Shown here piece by piece: positions 1-11,098 of a stretch of DNA of 64,000 bases. Every line of letters starts with the position of its first letter. Within the stretch, counting starts at the first letter, position 1. A program made the translations under genes and the position numbers. The notes under the pieces were generated by a model that was given only the letters and a program-made list of their open reading frames with translations, was not told where the DNA came from and did not search any database. This DNA comes from Cunninghamia lanceolata (taxonomy: Eukaryota > Streptophyta > Pinopsida > Cupressales > Cupressaceae), in the NCBI GenBank assembly GCA_027924645.1, contig BSBN01000849.1, positions 10,372,001 through 10,436,000 on the forward strand. Reading direction: 5' to 3'.

Positions 1-137
1 TATAGTTATGTATTTTATGATATTAAAAAAGTGGCTCAAAGTAGAGAACAACGTTATTTTGTTGTTTGTTTGAGTATTAAATTAGAGCACTATGAAGTTA
101 ATTTGCACATTGTATTGCTCAAATGTGTTCCTCACAT

Positions 138-245
138 TTCTTCATGCTTCAGTGTGCCCCAGACATAGTTTCATGCTTCAATGTGCCCCACACATAGTTT
201 CATGCTTCATGTTTGATCCACACATAGTTTCATGCTTCATGTGCC
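138..245. repeat. Short tandem repeat, about 29-30 bp unit
   Basis: The phrase ACATAGTTTCATGCTTCA recurs at 163, 192 and 222, with a degenerate fourth unit before it. The array ends exactly at the left edge of the copia LTR, so it is probably the DNA the copia entered. No function is visible. Confidence 0.8.
241..245. other. Left flank (candidate 5-bp target duplication) of the copia element
   Basis: GTGCC directly precedes the LTR terminus TGTTAGAA. LTR elements normally duplicate 5 bp, but no matching GTGCC was found at a right-hand LTR edge, so this is only the expected position. Confidence 0.4.
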
Positions 246-2178
246 TGTTAGAACACATTGATATACTAAGAAGGAGGGGGAGGGGGAGGGGGGTAAATCA
301 GTATATGCCACTTTTTAAAACAATTCTATTGTAACAACAAGATCTCTACTACATCAATTAGAATATGAAAGAACTATGCAAGCATAAAAAAAATCACACA
401 TCCACATAGGACACCAAAACAACAAATTTACATGGAAACCCAAGGTAGGAAAAACCCTGGTGAGCAAGTTTCTTGGATCTACTGTCCAAACCAGCCTCAC
501 AAAAATGAAACAGTGAATTCCAATATTTTGTAGGCTTCAACCCATAGGACTTTCAACCTAAGAAGAGGGTCCTGCAATCCTTTTACAAATATGTAGGCTT
601 CAACCTATCAAAGACTTCAATCTCCAAAACAAACCGAGCTTCAACCCATCAATAGGTTCCAACCTATTGGAGGCTTCAACCCCCACACACAATCTGAGTT
701 ACAACTCAACAAACTGAGATAGTAATAAAGAACATTCAGTACTTACACAAAACTGAGCAAACACATGATCTTCAATTTATACTCTTCCCACACTTCAACT
801 TCACTTATCTATTCATGCCCGATCACTTGATGTATTTTACTTCTCATTCACACTTGCAAACACATTCAAATTTTTCGCTTTTAGGCACACACACACACAC
901 ACACACAGACTCATATAGATACTTCCAAATACACAAATTAAACTCTCTTTTATACCAAACCATAGAACAAAATTATTTCCATGTTGACACAACATTCACC
1001 AATAACATCCTTCAAGGTCAGCAACTGATTTTTTAATTCCAATGTAATCATTTTAATAGAATGAGCCCAATTCTAAATTTTAATGACTATACATTTGAAA
1101 CATGGCCCAATATATTCTTCCTTAGGTCAACCCAAAAATAGGTTAGGACCCAAATCTAAGCAATCCACATGATACTACAACTGTCCCAACAAATCTTTAA
1201 TTAAACTAGCCATTAAACTATCTTTACCAAGTCAGCCTTAACAAGATATTTAAATCTTTTCCATTTGCATTAATTGAACTCGCAAAGTGTCAGAGATCAG
1301 GCTTCCAGTCTTCTGCCTTCCTCTTTGAAAGCCTTAGAGGGTCTCCTCTGGTCCTGTTGGATTCTTCCTTAGTAGAGTTATTGAGTGTCGAGCTTCCTGT
1401 CTATCACCTTCCTTATTGGGTGATGGGCTCTATTCAAATTTGGCCATGTGTCAACAGTTTGCATTAGCGCGCCCCTCATCGGGCCCCACTAAACTGACAC
1501 CATGACCATGAGCTTTATGTCCACATGGAACACACTAATACCACTCTTCGAAGTCCTTTGACTAACCTTGTACACGTGGTAGCCTATCGTAATAGCACAG
1601 AACTGACTTGGTTCTGACAACTATCCTCTGTGCAGATGTGCTACCAATTAAAAAAGTGCACGCAGGACTTTTCCTTTGTTGATGGAGTTCACGCGTCGGG
1701 CTTTCTAAGTAACATCTTCTCATTTGAATTCAACAAGGAACATCTCCACCCTCCATCTCTCGATCACTTAGCATATATTGGAGTTTCACGATCGGGTCTT
1801 CCACTCTAGCCCTTCTTACATCTTCGCCCTTTGACTCTTGATCACTTAGTATATATCAGAGTTTTGCGATCGAGACTTCCACTTTGGCTCTTCTTACATC
1901 TTTGCCCTTCGACTCCTGATAACTTAGTATATATCAGAGTTTCATGATCAAGCCTTCCACTCTGGCCCTTCTTATTTCCTCAACCTGAAGAAGGGGTAAG
2001 GCCGAAACCTTGAACTCTGATGATCACCAGAAAACCTACGAACCAAATTTTGTCGATACTTTAGGTAGAAAGAATTCATGCCTTAGCATCTTTTCTTTGT
2101 CATCATCTCTGAAATTCCTTTTGACATCAATGACAATATGTGTATGCACCTTTGACATCAATGCCAACACTTCCAACA
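246..2178 (-). repeat. 3' LTR of a Ty1/copia retrotransposon (minus strand)
   Basis: On the minus strand this LTR starts TGTTGGAAG and ends TTCTAACA, a short imperfect inverted pair with the canonical TG...CA ends. It is followed (toward 2192) by a polypurine tract and then by the RNase H end of pol, as expected for a 3' LTR. At 1933 bp it is long for copia. Inside are a C/T-rich stretch near 280, runs of related 'ggcttcaacc' phrases (530-700), an (AC)n run at about 885-907 and a 78-bp tandem array (1750-1985). No partner LTR of the same sequence is recognisable in the window. Confidence 0.8.
1750..1985. repeat. 78-bp tandem repeat, three units, inside the copia LTR
   Basis: GATCACTTAG-type phrases at 1762, 1840 and 1918 each head a unit that continues into a version of 'tatatatcagagttt' and 'cttccactctggc'. 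The spacing is 78 bp twice. Tandem units in an LTR often hold promoter elements, but no specific site is recognised. Confidence 0.8.
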
Positions 2179-2192
2179 ATCTCCCCCTTTTT
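2179..2192 (-). other. Polypurine tract of the copia element
   Basis: On the minus strand this is a purine run with five consecutive G residues directly before the LTR start TGTTGG. It is the usual primer for plus-strand DNA synthesis. Two further similar pyrimidine blocks lie at 2238-2275 on the plus strand. Confidence 0.75.
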
Positions 2193-2416
2193 CATTGATG
2201 GCAACACAAACATAATCTATCTCTATCTCTTTTGCAATTGCTCCCCCTTACTCTATCACTCCCCCTTTGACATCAATGGCAAAGGAAGGTAACCAATTTC
2301 TCTCCTTTCTACAATTTGAATCTATTGAGACAAGCTACCCCTAATTATAATGCTTCTCCTCACCATGTCACACCAAACTTTAATCATCTAAGCCGTCTTC
2401 TTTCTACCTACTCCCC

Positions 2417-3556
2417 CTAAGAGGTAGCCACTATCCAAACAGGGATGAAGGATATAATTTTTCTTGTGCTGCCCCCCCTGGACAGATGCTTCATCGTAAG
2501 CCTTACTGAAATGATGAGAGTGATATCACTCCCAAGTTTTCTTAAATACTCAAATGTGCCTTTAGAAATGTGTTTAGTAAAGATACCTGCTAGCTGATCC
2601 TTTGTAGACATATATTCCAATTTCACATCTTGATCAACAACCTTTTCTCTCAAAAAGTGATACCTAATAGATATATGCTTGGTTCTTGAATGCATCACTA
2701 GATTCTTTGATATGTTAATAACACTTGTATTGTCACACAAAATTGAAATGGGCCATCATATACAACTCCTATATCCTTCAAAGTCTGCTTCATCCACAAA
2801 ACCTGAGTACAACAACTTATTGCTACAATGTATTCTACTTCTGCTGTTGATAAGGTAACTAAATCTTTCTTTTTGCTTAGTTCCATGAAACCAATCTACC
2901 ACCTAGAAAGAATGCACCACCACTTGTGCTCTTCCTATCATCAGTGTTTTCTGCCCAATCTACATCTGTATATGCTATCAAATAGAAATTCTTTCCCTTC
3001 TCATACCACAATCCATAGTCCAATGTGCTCTTCAAATATCTGAAAATCCTTTTAACAACCTTTACATGAGTTTCTTTTGGATCGACCTGAAATCTAGCCA
3101 CCATACAAACATCTTGCATAATATCCAACCTAGATGTAGTCAAGTATAATAATCTTCCAATCATGGATCTGTACAGAGTCTGATCAACTTGAAGTGACTC
3201 ATCATCCTTTCTTAGATGACAGTCTGTAACCATAGGTGTGCTCACAGGTTTACAGTCATCCATCCAAAACTTTTTCAACATCTCCTTAACATACTTAGTT
3301 TGTGAAATGAACATACCCTTGTCTGATTGAGAAATTTAAAGTCCAAGGAAAAATGAAAGCTCACCAATCATAGACATCTCAAACTCTTTTTGCATCTCTT
3401 CAGCAAACATCTTGTACATTTCATCATTTCCACCAAAGATAATATCAACATATACTACTACTATCAACATTTCATCACACATAGTTGATATAATCCCCTT
3501 CTTGAATCAACATTGGTGTAGGTACTTGTCCAACCTTACGTATGATGCCCTAGGCG
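2417..3556 (-). pseudogene. pol: Copia pol: C-terminal half of reverse transcriptase plus RNase H, degraded
   Basis: Read right to left, the fragment continues reverse transcriptase exactly where element A interrupts it. It holds the copia block KPVSTPMV, the RRLLYL-type block SMIGRLLYLT, DIMQDVCMVARF, and the RNase H motifs AYTDVDWAENTDDRKSTSGG and STAEVEY, ending in KHISIRYHFLRE and FTKHISKG. These are the standard copia landmarks for the DNA-copying and RNA-degrading domains. The catalytic YVDD box near 3440-3455 reads YVDII: one Asp codon has been lost. Frame changes occur near 2700 and 2880, and there are stops upstream of 3314, so the protein cannot be made. Homology confidence is high; the lineage within copia is not resolved. 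Confidence 0.9.
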
Positions 3557-3561
3557 CTTGT
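3557..3561. other. 5-bp target duplication, left of element A
   Basis: CTTGT here is repeated exactly at 4658-4662. Removing the element and one copy restores an uninterrupted copia reverse-transcriptase reading frame across the join, so the insertion boundaries are firm. Confidence 0.88.
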
Positions 3562-4657
3562 GGGTGTGTGCAAGAAGTTGAGTCCACTTTTTGGCCAAAA
3601 AGTGGAAGTGTTTTCCTTGATTTTCAAAATTTGTCACATTTGACCTTAAAATTTGAAGCACTTAGAGATGTAATCTTGAAAAAAGTCACTAATCATAAAA
3701 TGTAGTACTCAGAGTCTAGTTTCCAAATATGCAATTTATTTGAATACCTAGATGATACAAATTGATTTTCAATAGGCCTTTCTAAAAACCACTGTTTAAA
3801 AGTCACTTTTTTTTACTATACCATGCACATGTACGTCATCCATATTTTGACTTAAATAATCATATTTTTCTAAATCCTTTTGGGAAAAGATTTGTAACTC
3901 ACTGAAGCACGTTTTCCATTTTTTTTGTAGTTTTTTATTGAATATTTTTTTGTTAATTTTTTATTGGCCATATTTGGTGTTTTAAAAAATCGTTGTGTAC
4001 ATCACACATAAGATGACCTAAACTTATCATTTTAATTTTTTTTTTCAAATTGAAAAGAATTGTCTAAAATATGTTTTCATACAATTTGTTTTTCAAAAAA
4101 TTATTTTAGTAAAAAGTTATTAAAATACTAGAAAACCCTAATAATTGAAGTTTATGGACCTGTTTCATCAGAAATTAATTGAAAAATAGAAAAAAATATC
4201 CAATTGTAAAAAAAAATTACATGTTTGGAATCTACATTGTCTCATCTATAATGGGTTTTAATTTTGTGAAAAAATTCTACAAAAAAGGTCTTCAGACATA
4301 TGCCCAAAGTCACTATTTTGTTGTGACATTGACATAACCTTCAACTTGCAGGTCAAACTAGGTCCAAAGCCTAGGTTCAGGTCCTCAACCCTTTTCCTGA
4401 ACTGGTTAACAAAGCAAAAAATGGGCCCAAAATTCAAATTTTAAGAAATAGGATCTCATTTTGTTTTTCCTATTTAATCCCTTTATGAAACAGAATCCTA
4501 TTTCTAGAAAACGGGATCTCGCTTTTGTCTCGGGATCCCGAACAAAAACGGGATCCCATTTGATAAAAGTGGGATCCCATTTCACTTTTCCCGATTTCAG
4601 GTTTTTCTCTAAGTCTGAAACTTCCACCTTAAGTGGACTCAACTTTGTGCATTTACC
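3562..4657 (+). mobile_element. Element A: 1.1-kb non-autonomous inverted-repeat DNA transposon
   Basis: The left end reads GGGTGTGTGCAAGAAGTTGA and the right end, reversed, reads GGTAAATGCACAAAGTTGA, followed on both sides by GTCCACTT, giving terminal inverted repeats of about 28 bp. A perfect 22-bp palindrome lies just inside the left end (3584-3605), and the right end has its own CCACTT/GGTGG hairpin. The right subterminal part (about 4510-4580) holds several GGGATCCC or GGGATCTC motifs. There is no reading frame of transposase size, so it must be mobilised by another element. It interrupts the copia reverse transcriptase and has perfect 5-bp flanking duplications. It is clearly related to element B, in opposite orientation. 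The superfamily is unknown: 5 bp does not match the usual duplication sizes of plant hAT, Mutator, CACTA, PIF/Harbinger or mariner elements. Confidence 0.82.
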
Positions 4658-5171
4658 CTTGTTTGAGACCATATAATGCCTTCTTGAGTTTGTATACCAT
4701 ATTCTGATCTTCTGATAGATGAAATCCTTCAGGCTGCTCTATGTAAACTTCTTCTTCTAAGTCACCATTCAAGAAAGTATATTTGACATCCATTTGATAT
4801 ACCTTGAAGTTTATGTGAACTATAAATGCAAGGAACATCCTTATTGCTTCCATTCTTCCCACATGAGCAAACATCCTCTCAAAATTAATGCCTTCCACTT
4901 GTGAATAGCCCATGCAGACCAATCTTTCTTTGTTTCTAACAACTTCTCCATCTTCATTTAACTTATTTATGAAAACCCACTTGGTTCCAATCACATTCTT
5001 GTCCTTTGGTCTTGGAACAAGTTCCCAAGTCTTATTCTTCTCAATCTGATTTAACTCTTCTTGCATTGCATCAATCCAACTTTTATCCTTGCTGGCTTCA
5101 AAAAAATTCTTTGGTTCTATCTTGGATAGTAGTGATAAGTTTACTTGTTCTCTGAGGCTTCTCCTAGTCAT
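4658..5171 (-). pseudogene. pol: Copia pol: N-terminal half of reverse transcriptase
   Basis: About 170 codons read from 5171 leftward. They contain WIDAMQEELNQIEKNKTWEL, the GTKWVFINKLNEDGEV block, the region around FKVYQMDVKYTFLNGDLEEE and KLKKALYGLKQ, all hallmark copia reverse-transcriptase blocks. One substitution is notable: the usual DVKTAFLNG is DVKYTFLNG. The frame is broken after KQ by element A and resumes in phase at 3556. Upstream it is separated from integrase by a short disrupted stretch (5172-5198). Confidence 0.92.
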
Positions 5172-5198
5172 AACTCCTTTGTTCTTATCTCCAATTAT

Positions 5199-6229
5199 CT
5201 AATTTTCAGAATGATTCTTTTGAATGAACTTTGCAGGTGACTTGGTGGTCTCTATGGGTGTCTCTTCTTCTACAACTTCATCTTCTTCTTCTGTGTTGGG
5301 TAGATCATCTGAATAGTAGGTTGAATCATCTAAATAGTCATCATCTTGATCATGCATGAGCGGATGTAGCTTTTCATCAACCCTAACATTTGCACTCTCA
5401 ATTATCTTCTTAAGTCTCTTGATGTAACATTTATAAGCCTTGCTTCTAGTTGAGTAACCAAGAAAAATTCCTTCATCTAATCTCGAGTCAAACTTACCCA
5501 AATTATCTTCATGTCTTCTAATGTAGCATTTGCTTCCAAAATTTTTGAAATACTCGACTGATGCAGGTCTGCCCTTCATAGCTCATATGGTGTCTTAGTG
5601 TTGTTCACTCTGAGCTATCCTTTGTTAAGAATATAAACAACAATATGAATTGCTTCTTTCTAATACAAATCAAGCAGCTTGGCTTCATTCAACATTATTC
5701 TTGCCATCTCATGGAATGTTTTATTCTTCCTTTCAGCTACTCCATTTTGCTGAGGAGTCCTTGCAATAGTGTATTGTCTTTTTTATTCCATGTTCTTCAC
5801 AAAATTCCTCAAATTCATTTGATGTGAACTCACCACCTCTGTCTGATCTTAAAAACTTGATTCTAGTATTCATTTTATTCTCAATCATGGATTTGAAGAT
5901 TTTAAATCTATTGAATGCTTATGATTTATCTTTCAAAAATGTCACCCAAGTCATCCTAGAATAGTTATCAATGACCAACATAAATAACTTTCACCTTGAA
6001 GACTCCTTGTCTTGGTAGGACCACATAGGTCTGTATGAATCAGTTCCAAAGGCTTTGTAGAGTAGTGATCCTTGGCCTTGAAATTGGTCCTTGTTTGCTT
6101 CCCAATTTGACATTCTTTACAAAAGGTGCTAGATGGTTTGACAATATTTGGCATGTCTCTAACTGAAAGTTGAGAGCTGATCTTCACAAGATTGTCAAAG
6201 TTAATGTGCCCCATCCTCTTATGCCACAA
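5199..6229 (-). pseudogene. pol: Copia pol: GAG-pre-integrase zinc domain and integrase, degraded
   Basis: From 6229 leftward the translation gives WHKRMGHINFDNLVKIS and CKECQIGKQTRTNF, the His/Cys zinc-binding region before integrase, then LELIHTDLCGPTKTRS with the first catalytic Asp. A second block near 5830-5870 gives RIKFLRSDRGGEF with the second catalytic Asp. The final part (5579-5199) is the integrase C-terminal region, with FGSKCYIRRH, FLGYSTRSKAYKCY and an acidic linker. Stops and frame changes between 5950 and 5600 destroy the core. The order zinc domain, integrase, reverse transcriptase, RNase H is diagnostic of Ty1/copia rather than gypsy. Confidence 0.9.
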
Positions 6230-6554
6230 CCAACTCTCATCAGTCTATCCTAAAAGGCAACTCTTTCCTTTGACTACACCAAGATTGCACAAGTTATTTT
6301 TTATTTTTCTTGCTTTTGCCACAAGTTTTTCAGTGCTTGCTCTTTTGATTTTGCATCCTTGTGCATGGAAGATGATATTATAACCTTTGTTGCACATATG
6401 AATTACACTAAGAAGATTGTGCTTGAGACCTTCTACATATACAACATTTTATGTCCTATTCTTTCCATCAAGACTTATTGTACCTTTACCACATATTTTT
6501 TGCAATTTTGTCTCCAAACTTGGCTAATCCACCATCCCATTTATCAAGCCAAAT

Positions 6555-6650
6555 AAACTTACTCTTATCACTAGTCATATGAATTGAGCAACTGTTGTCA
6601 ATAACCCATGGATTTTCTTGACCTTATACATGAAATGTAGCTTGGACAAT
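6555..6650 (-). pseudogene. pol: Copia aspartic protease remnant
   Basis: On the minus strand the stretch reads GQENPWVIDNSCSIHMTSDK, matching the copia protease motif WVIDSGCSHHMT. The catalytic triplet region DSG is DNS, consistent with two G-to-A changes, so the enzyme is probably dead. It lies between the second gag zinc knuckle and the integrase zinc domain, where protease belongs. Confidence 0.75.
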
Positions 6651-6701
6651 CATTGAGTTTTCACCTTCATGATTGTTCATCTTGATTTTCCATTCCTTCT
6701 T

Positions 6702-7615
6702 CTAATTTGTCTTCTGATTTATAGGAATGTCATTATCTTTGCTAATATCAACTTTCTGAGTTTCTGATTTAGCCAGTCCACTTCTACAGTACTTTGCTAT
6801 GTGCCCAAAATTGTTGCAGATATGACATATTATATTGAAATCAAATAAAGGGGCAAAATAATTTCTACTTACAAAATTTCTTCTCCTCATTCTTTATTTG
6901 CATTCAATAGCTTTGTGACCATACTGGTTGCAATTGAAACAATAACCAGAGAAAGCAAAATTAAACTTGTTCATGAAATCTTGTCTTGCAGGAATTGATC
7001 TTCTGAATCTTCTTCTTTGCGAAATAGTAGGAATGAAATCAACTTCTTCAATTTTTGTACTATCCTTCTTCATTGGGATTTCTTCATTTGACATTCTCTT
7101 CTCTGGGTTAGTCTTCTTTGTTGGAACAAAAGATTGTATGACTTCTTCATCATAGCCCAAACCTGACTTAATGAATAGAGGTCTCTGAATGTTTATTATA
7201 TCATCCAAAATTTTAGAGCTCTTACCAAATTTGATATTCTTACTTAGCTGAGTGTGAACCTTTTCAACCTCCTTTCTCAGTGAAACAATTTCTTCAAGTT
7301 TTGAACATTCATCTAATTTGTCTTTGAAATTAGTGTTTAACATGTCTGCAATTCTTTTTCCTTCTTCAATCTGAATCTTCAAGTTAACAATCATCTCCTC
7401 CGATTCTATGGGCTTGGCATTTTGTTCTTCATTTTCTTTCCTTGCTAGATCCAAGTCTTCAAGAGAAGAGATTAGTTCACCTTCAAAATCAACTTCACAT
7501 TCTTCTTCTTTATCAATAGAAACACTATCTGAGTTGTCCAAGAGTTCCACAACCATGAATAGATCTTCTACTCTTTCATCTTCTGATGTGTAGTTGTCTT
7601 CTTCAGATTCTACTG
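6702..7615 (-). pseudogene. gag: Copia gag, C-terminal part: acidic coiled coil and zinc knuckles
   Basis: The frame enters from element B (VESEEDNYTSEDERVEDLF) and runs through a strongly charged region likely to form a coiled coil (about 7520-7230), then SKILDDIINIQRPLFIKSGL and two CCHC knuckles: CFNCNQYGHKAIEC at about 6900-6945 and CHICNNFGHIAKYC at about 6790-6835. A stop at 6894-6896 separates them. Zinc knuckles bind the element RNA during particle assembly. The bases upstream of 7615 belong to element B and its target duplication, so the apparent Met start at 7640 lies in the transposon and is not the gag start. Confidence 0.85.
7611..7615. other. 5-bp target duplication, left of element B
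   Basis: TACTG here pairs with TGCTG at 12409-12413, differing by one transition. The copia gag codons on either side join in phase when the insert and one copy are ignored. Confidence 0.65.
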
Positions 7616-7865
7616 GGTGCATGCACAAAGATGAGTCCACTTAAGGTGGAAGTTTCAGAGTTAGAAAAAAATCTGAAATTAGGTAAACAAAAATAAGATC
7701 CCGTTTCTATAAAATGGGATCCCGTTATGGATCGGGATCCCGAGCCTAAAATCTAGGACGAGATCCCATTTCTTAGCGAGATCTGAAACCCAGGACCAAG
7801 AAACGGGATCCTGTTTATTGAAAGTATTAATTTTTTTTAAAAATGCCTGCAACCAGAACGGGATC

Positions 7866-7991
7866 CTGAGCAGGGCTTAAATTTGACAGTCGACCTTGCA
7901 AGTCAAGCAATTTTTTAAAGACAATTATCTACTTAAAGGTACCCTTAAAATACTATGATATACCTTAGTATAAGTAAAATTATATATAAAT

Positions 7992-8034
<43 letters not shown>

Positions 8035-8190
8035 GAGCAGGGCTTAAATTTGACAGTCGACCTTGCAGGTCAAGCAATTTTTTAAAGACAATTATCTATT
8101 TAAAGGTACCCTTAAAATACTATGATATACCTTAGTATAAGTAAAATTATATATAAATCAAATATATATATATATATATATTATCACAAT
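7866..8190. repeat. 167-bp tandem duplication ending in (AT)n
   Basis: CTGAGCAGGGCTTAAATTTG occurs at 7866 and again at 8033. Each copy runs through 'ttagtataagtaaaattatat' into an alternating AT tract (about 7998-8031 and 8163-8180). Replication slippage or unequal exchange at the AT tract is the simple explanation. Confidence 0.9.
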
Positions 8191-9170
8191 TCTATATAAA
8201 TTTTGACATCCTACCCAAAATCTCTCCTTTCATGTTTCATGACTAAAGATGATCAAGGTTAAGGTGATAGGAGAATCTTATTTCTATGCACAATACATAA
8301 CCATTGGGAAGTAGTTCAAGTAGAAGTTCAAACAGGAATCAACAACACAAAGACACTAGACCTTCAAATAAGAGTAAACTATGTTGAAGATAACTAAGTG
8401 GTATGATACCTACATAAGAGCTGCAACATGATCCCAACACTAAGTTTCATGCTAAAAAAAGTCCACTCATGAAGGTTTAAATATCTAGTATATATGATGA
8501 TACATCAAACCCTTAGATGAAATTCAATTGATACATATCCCAACATCCTAGTCAACATCGTAGCAATAATAACCTTCATACTGAAGGAAGTTTAAGCAGA
8601 GCGACTATTCGATTCACAAATGTGGGTGAAAGCGGAATAAATAGAATTCATGATTAATGATAGAAGTATAAAGAATCTAATCTCTTCAAAGACTATTGAG
8701 AGATTCAAGCTACCAGTTCCATGGTTCATATGCATCACTACATTTACTAGGATGGTTTAGCACATGCAACGCCCAAGGTATATATATGTGTTACTCACTA
8801 GTGCTACTTATCATATACACTATTTATTCTTTTCAAGAGGAGAGAGTCCATGATGTGGTGCCAATGGAGGTCTAAAATGTTCTCCTTGGACATCCTTATA
8901 TGTATTTAGTCATTAGCATGTGTGTATGTACCAAGCCTTGAATAACATCTAGATGTATCCATACGTAGTAAAAGATACCATTTATTCTTGAAGTGGATTC
9001 ATGCTCAATACATGCCACATTAGCTCCAAACAAGATTATGGGATATATACAACTATGCATATCTTAGAACTTTTCACTTCGCCTCCAACCTTGAAGACCA
9101 ACTTGTTACAACAAATACATGTCAGAATTTGAAAAACATGTTTACATAGAATTGTTATAAGCTTTAATAT
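8191..9170. other. Element B interior, no recognisable gene
   Basis: AT-rich DNA without a long reading frame, repeat or known motif. I see nothing assignable. Confidence 0.5.
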
Positions 9171-9790
9171 AGAGTTTAGGGTTTATGGTTCAGGGTTTAG
9201 GGTTTAAGATTTAAGGTTTAGGGTTTAGGGTGTAGGGTTTAGGGTATTCAAGGCTTGGTGTATTATGATAGGAAACTAATCCACAAGGAGGTATTATTTA
9301 GGGTTTTGGGGTTTTGGGAGAGAGAGAGGGTTGCTTGGGGTTAGGGGTCAGGGTTTAGGAGCATTGTTTAGGGTTTATGAGTTTAACATTGCTCAAGTTT
9401 AGGGTTTAGGGGTTTAGGGTTGCTCAAGTTTAGGGTTTAGGGTTTAGGGATTTAGGGTTTCTTCGGTTTAGGGGTTAGGGGTTAGGGTTTAGGGGCATTA
9501 TTTAGTGTTTAGGGTTTATTGTTTAGGGGTTAGGGGTTTAGGTTTAGAGGTTTAGGGTTTATAGAGAGAGAGGAATGATAGGGAGATATAGAGGTGAGGA
9601 GAGAGATAGGGAGATAGAGAGTGAGGTACATGGCCAGGGACATAGGGAGAGAGATTGAGAGGTAGAGGGATGATAGAGATAGGGAGATAGGGAGAGATAG
9701 AGAGATAGATGTTTATAGTTGATGTGATTTAGGGTTTAGGGGTTAGGGGTTAAGGTTTAGGGGCATTGTTTAGGGTTTATGGTTTAGGGG
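9171..9790. repeat. Degenerate plant telomere-type repeats, forward arm of a fold-back
   Basis: Many copies and near-copies of GGGTTTAGG / TTAGGGTTT on the plus strand, broken at 9562-9710 by a block rich in GAGA, AGGGAGATAG and GAGAGAG. The repeat is the Arabidopsis-type TTTAGGG unit, interstitial here rather than at a chromosome end. The reverse complement of this whole pattern recurs at 10816-11098. Confidence 0.85.
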
Positions 9791-10815
9791 TAAGGTGCAA
9801 CTAATACCACTTTTCCATTGTTTTCCACATTTAATACCTAAATTCTTTTCCATTTTCCAAGTCCTACATGTGTCCAAGTTGTATTGTTTGTCAAGTTTTT
9901 AGTCTAATTGTTAGTCCTAGCTCTCATGGTTATTAAAATGTTAGTATAGTTAGATTTATCCTTAGGTAACATTAATTTACACATTGTTGCACAAAAAACC
10001 ACACTAAAAAATAACCTTACCTAATTAAGGTTAACCTTTAAGGTTCTTTCATTTGGTGAGCCTAACAGATCCAACTAGTTCAATCTTATAGTCCATGCTT
10101 AGCCTTCCAAAAGAGTTCATGCCATGTTAACTTTGCATTATGTCCCCAATTTCCTCTTGCTAGTTGTAGTACTCTTTTTTTCTAATCCTATCCCTATATC
10201 ATACTATTGTTGTTGACTTTTCTTTCCATCTTCATCATCATAACTTCCTAGTTATCCTATTTTGAGCCTACCATTTATCCTTAGCCATCTCTTGTACTTC
10301 TTCTATTCATGTCAATTTTAATGACCTCCAAATTTTCCATAAATTCTTCTCCACTAAACCCTAGACCCTCACCCAAATCCTTACTTTCCTAATAAAAGCC
10401 CTTCCCCAAACATCATTTGATCATGTGGCTCCTTCCATCACTAGTCACGTGTTCCTACTTTCCATTATTCATCTAATACAATCCCAATGTCATAGCTCAC
10501 ATTCCCAGACCTACATTCATAGATTCCATTCCCCCTATCGACACCATCATTGATAATCATTATAAGAAGACTCCCTTGAATAATCATTAAACCATGGATT
10601 ATCCCATATCCCAATCTTACACTTTCCTCACCTTTGAACCCTTAGAAGATGACATTTAGCTATCCCCACCATTACCAATCACACTTTCTAGCAATCCCAC
10701 ATAAGACACCTTACCCATCACTTCACCTAGGTCATCACCAATTAAATCACCTCATCACTCTATTCAACCATACCCATACCACCCCTTTCTCACTCCACAA
10801 CATGTATTAACGCAT
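9791..10815. other. Loop between the telomere-type inverted arms
   Basis: About 1 kb, pyrimidine-rich on the plus strand in its second half (10330-10800), with many 'cccaatcc' and 'ttcatca' phrases. No reading frame or known domain is seen. Confidence 0.45.
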
Positions 10816-11098
10816 GATTAAACCTAACCCCTAACGCCTAAACCCTAAACTTGACAAACCCTAAACCCCTAAATCCTAAAACCCAAACCCCTAAACCCTA
10901 AACACTAAACCCAAGAAACCCTAAACCTCTATCTCTCTATCTCCCTATCTCCCTATCTTTGTCATTCCTCTACCTCTCAATCTCTCTCCCTATGTCTCTG
11001 GCCATGTCCCTCACTCTCTATATCTCCCTATTGGTCCTCTCTCTCTAAACACTAAACCCTAAACCCTAAACCTTAAACCCTAAATAATGCCCCTAAAC
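10816..11098. repeat. Telomere-type repeats, reverse arm of the fold-back
   Basis: CCCTAAACCC-type units flank a block (10927-11046) that is the reverse complement of 9562-9710. Shared phrases include ACATGGCCAGGGACATAGGG in the left arm, matched by its complement with one difference in the right arm. The two arms could form a long hairpin around a 1-kb loop. Confidence 0.85.

Noticed and set aside
92..334. Open frame over the left edge of the copia LTR
   Set aside because: It is produced by 29-bp tandem repeats and runs across the LTR boundary; no protein family is recognisable.
7615..7640. Met codon at 7640 as start of a copia gag protein
   Set aside because: Bases 7616-7640 belong to the end of element B; the true gag continues from 12409 on the other side of that insertion.
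9171..9560. A true chromosome end
   Set aside because: The telomere-type units are degenerate, occur in both orientations and lie inside a transposon with copia sequence on both sides.
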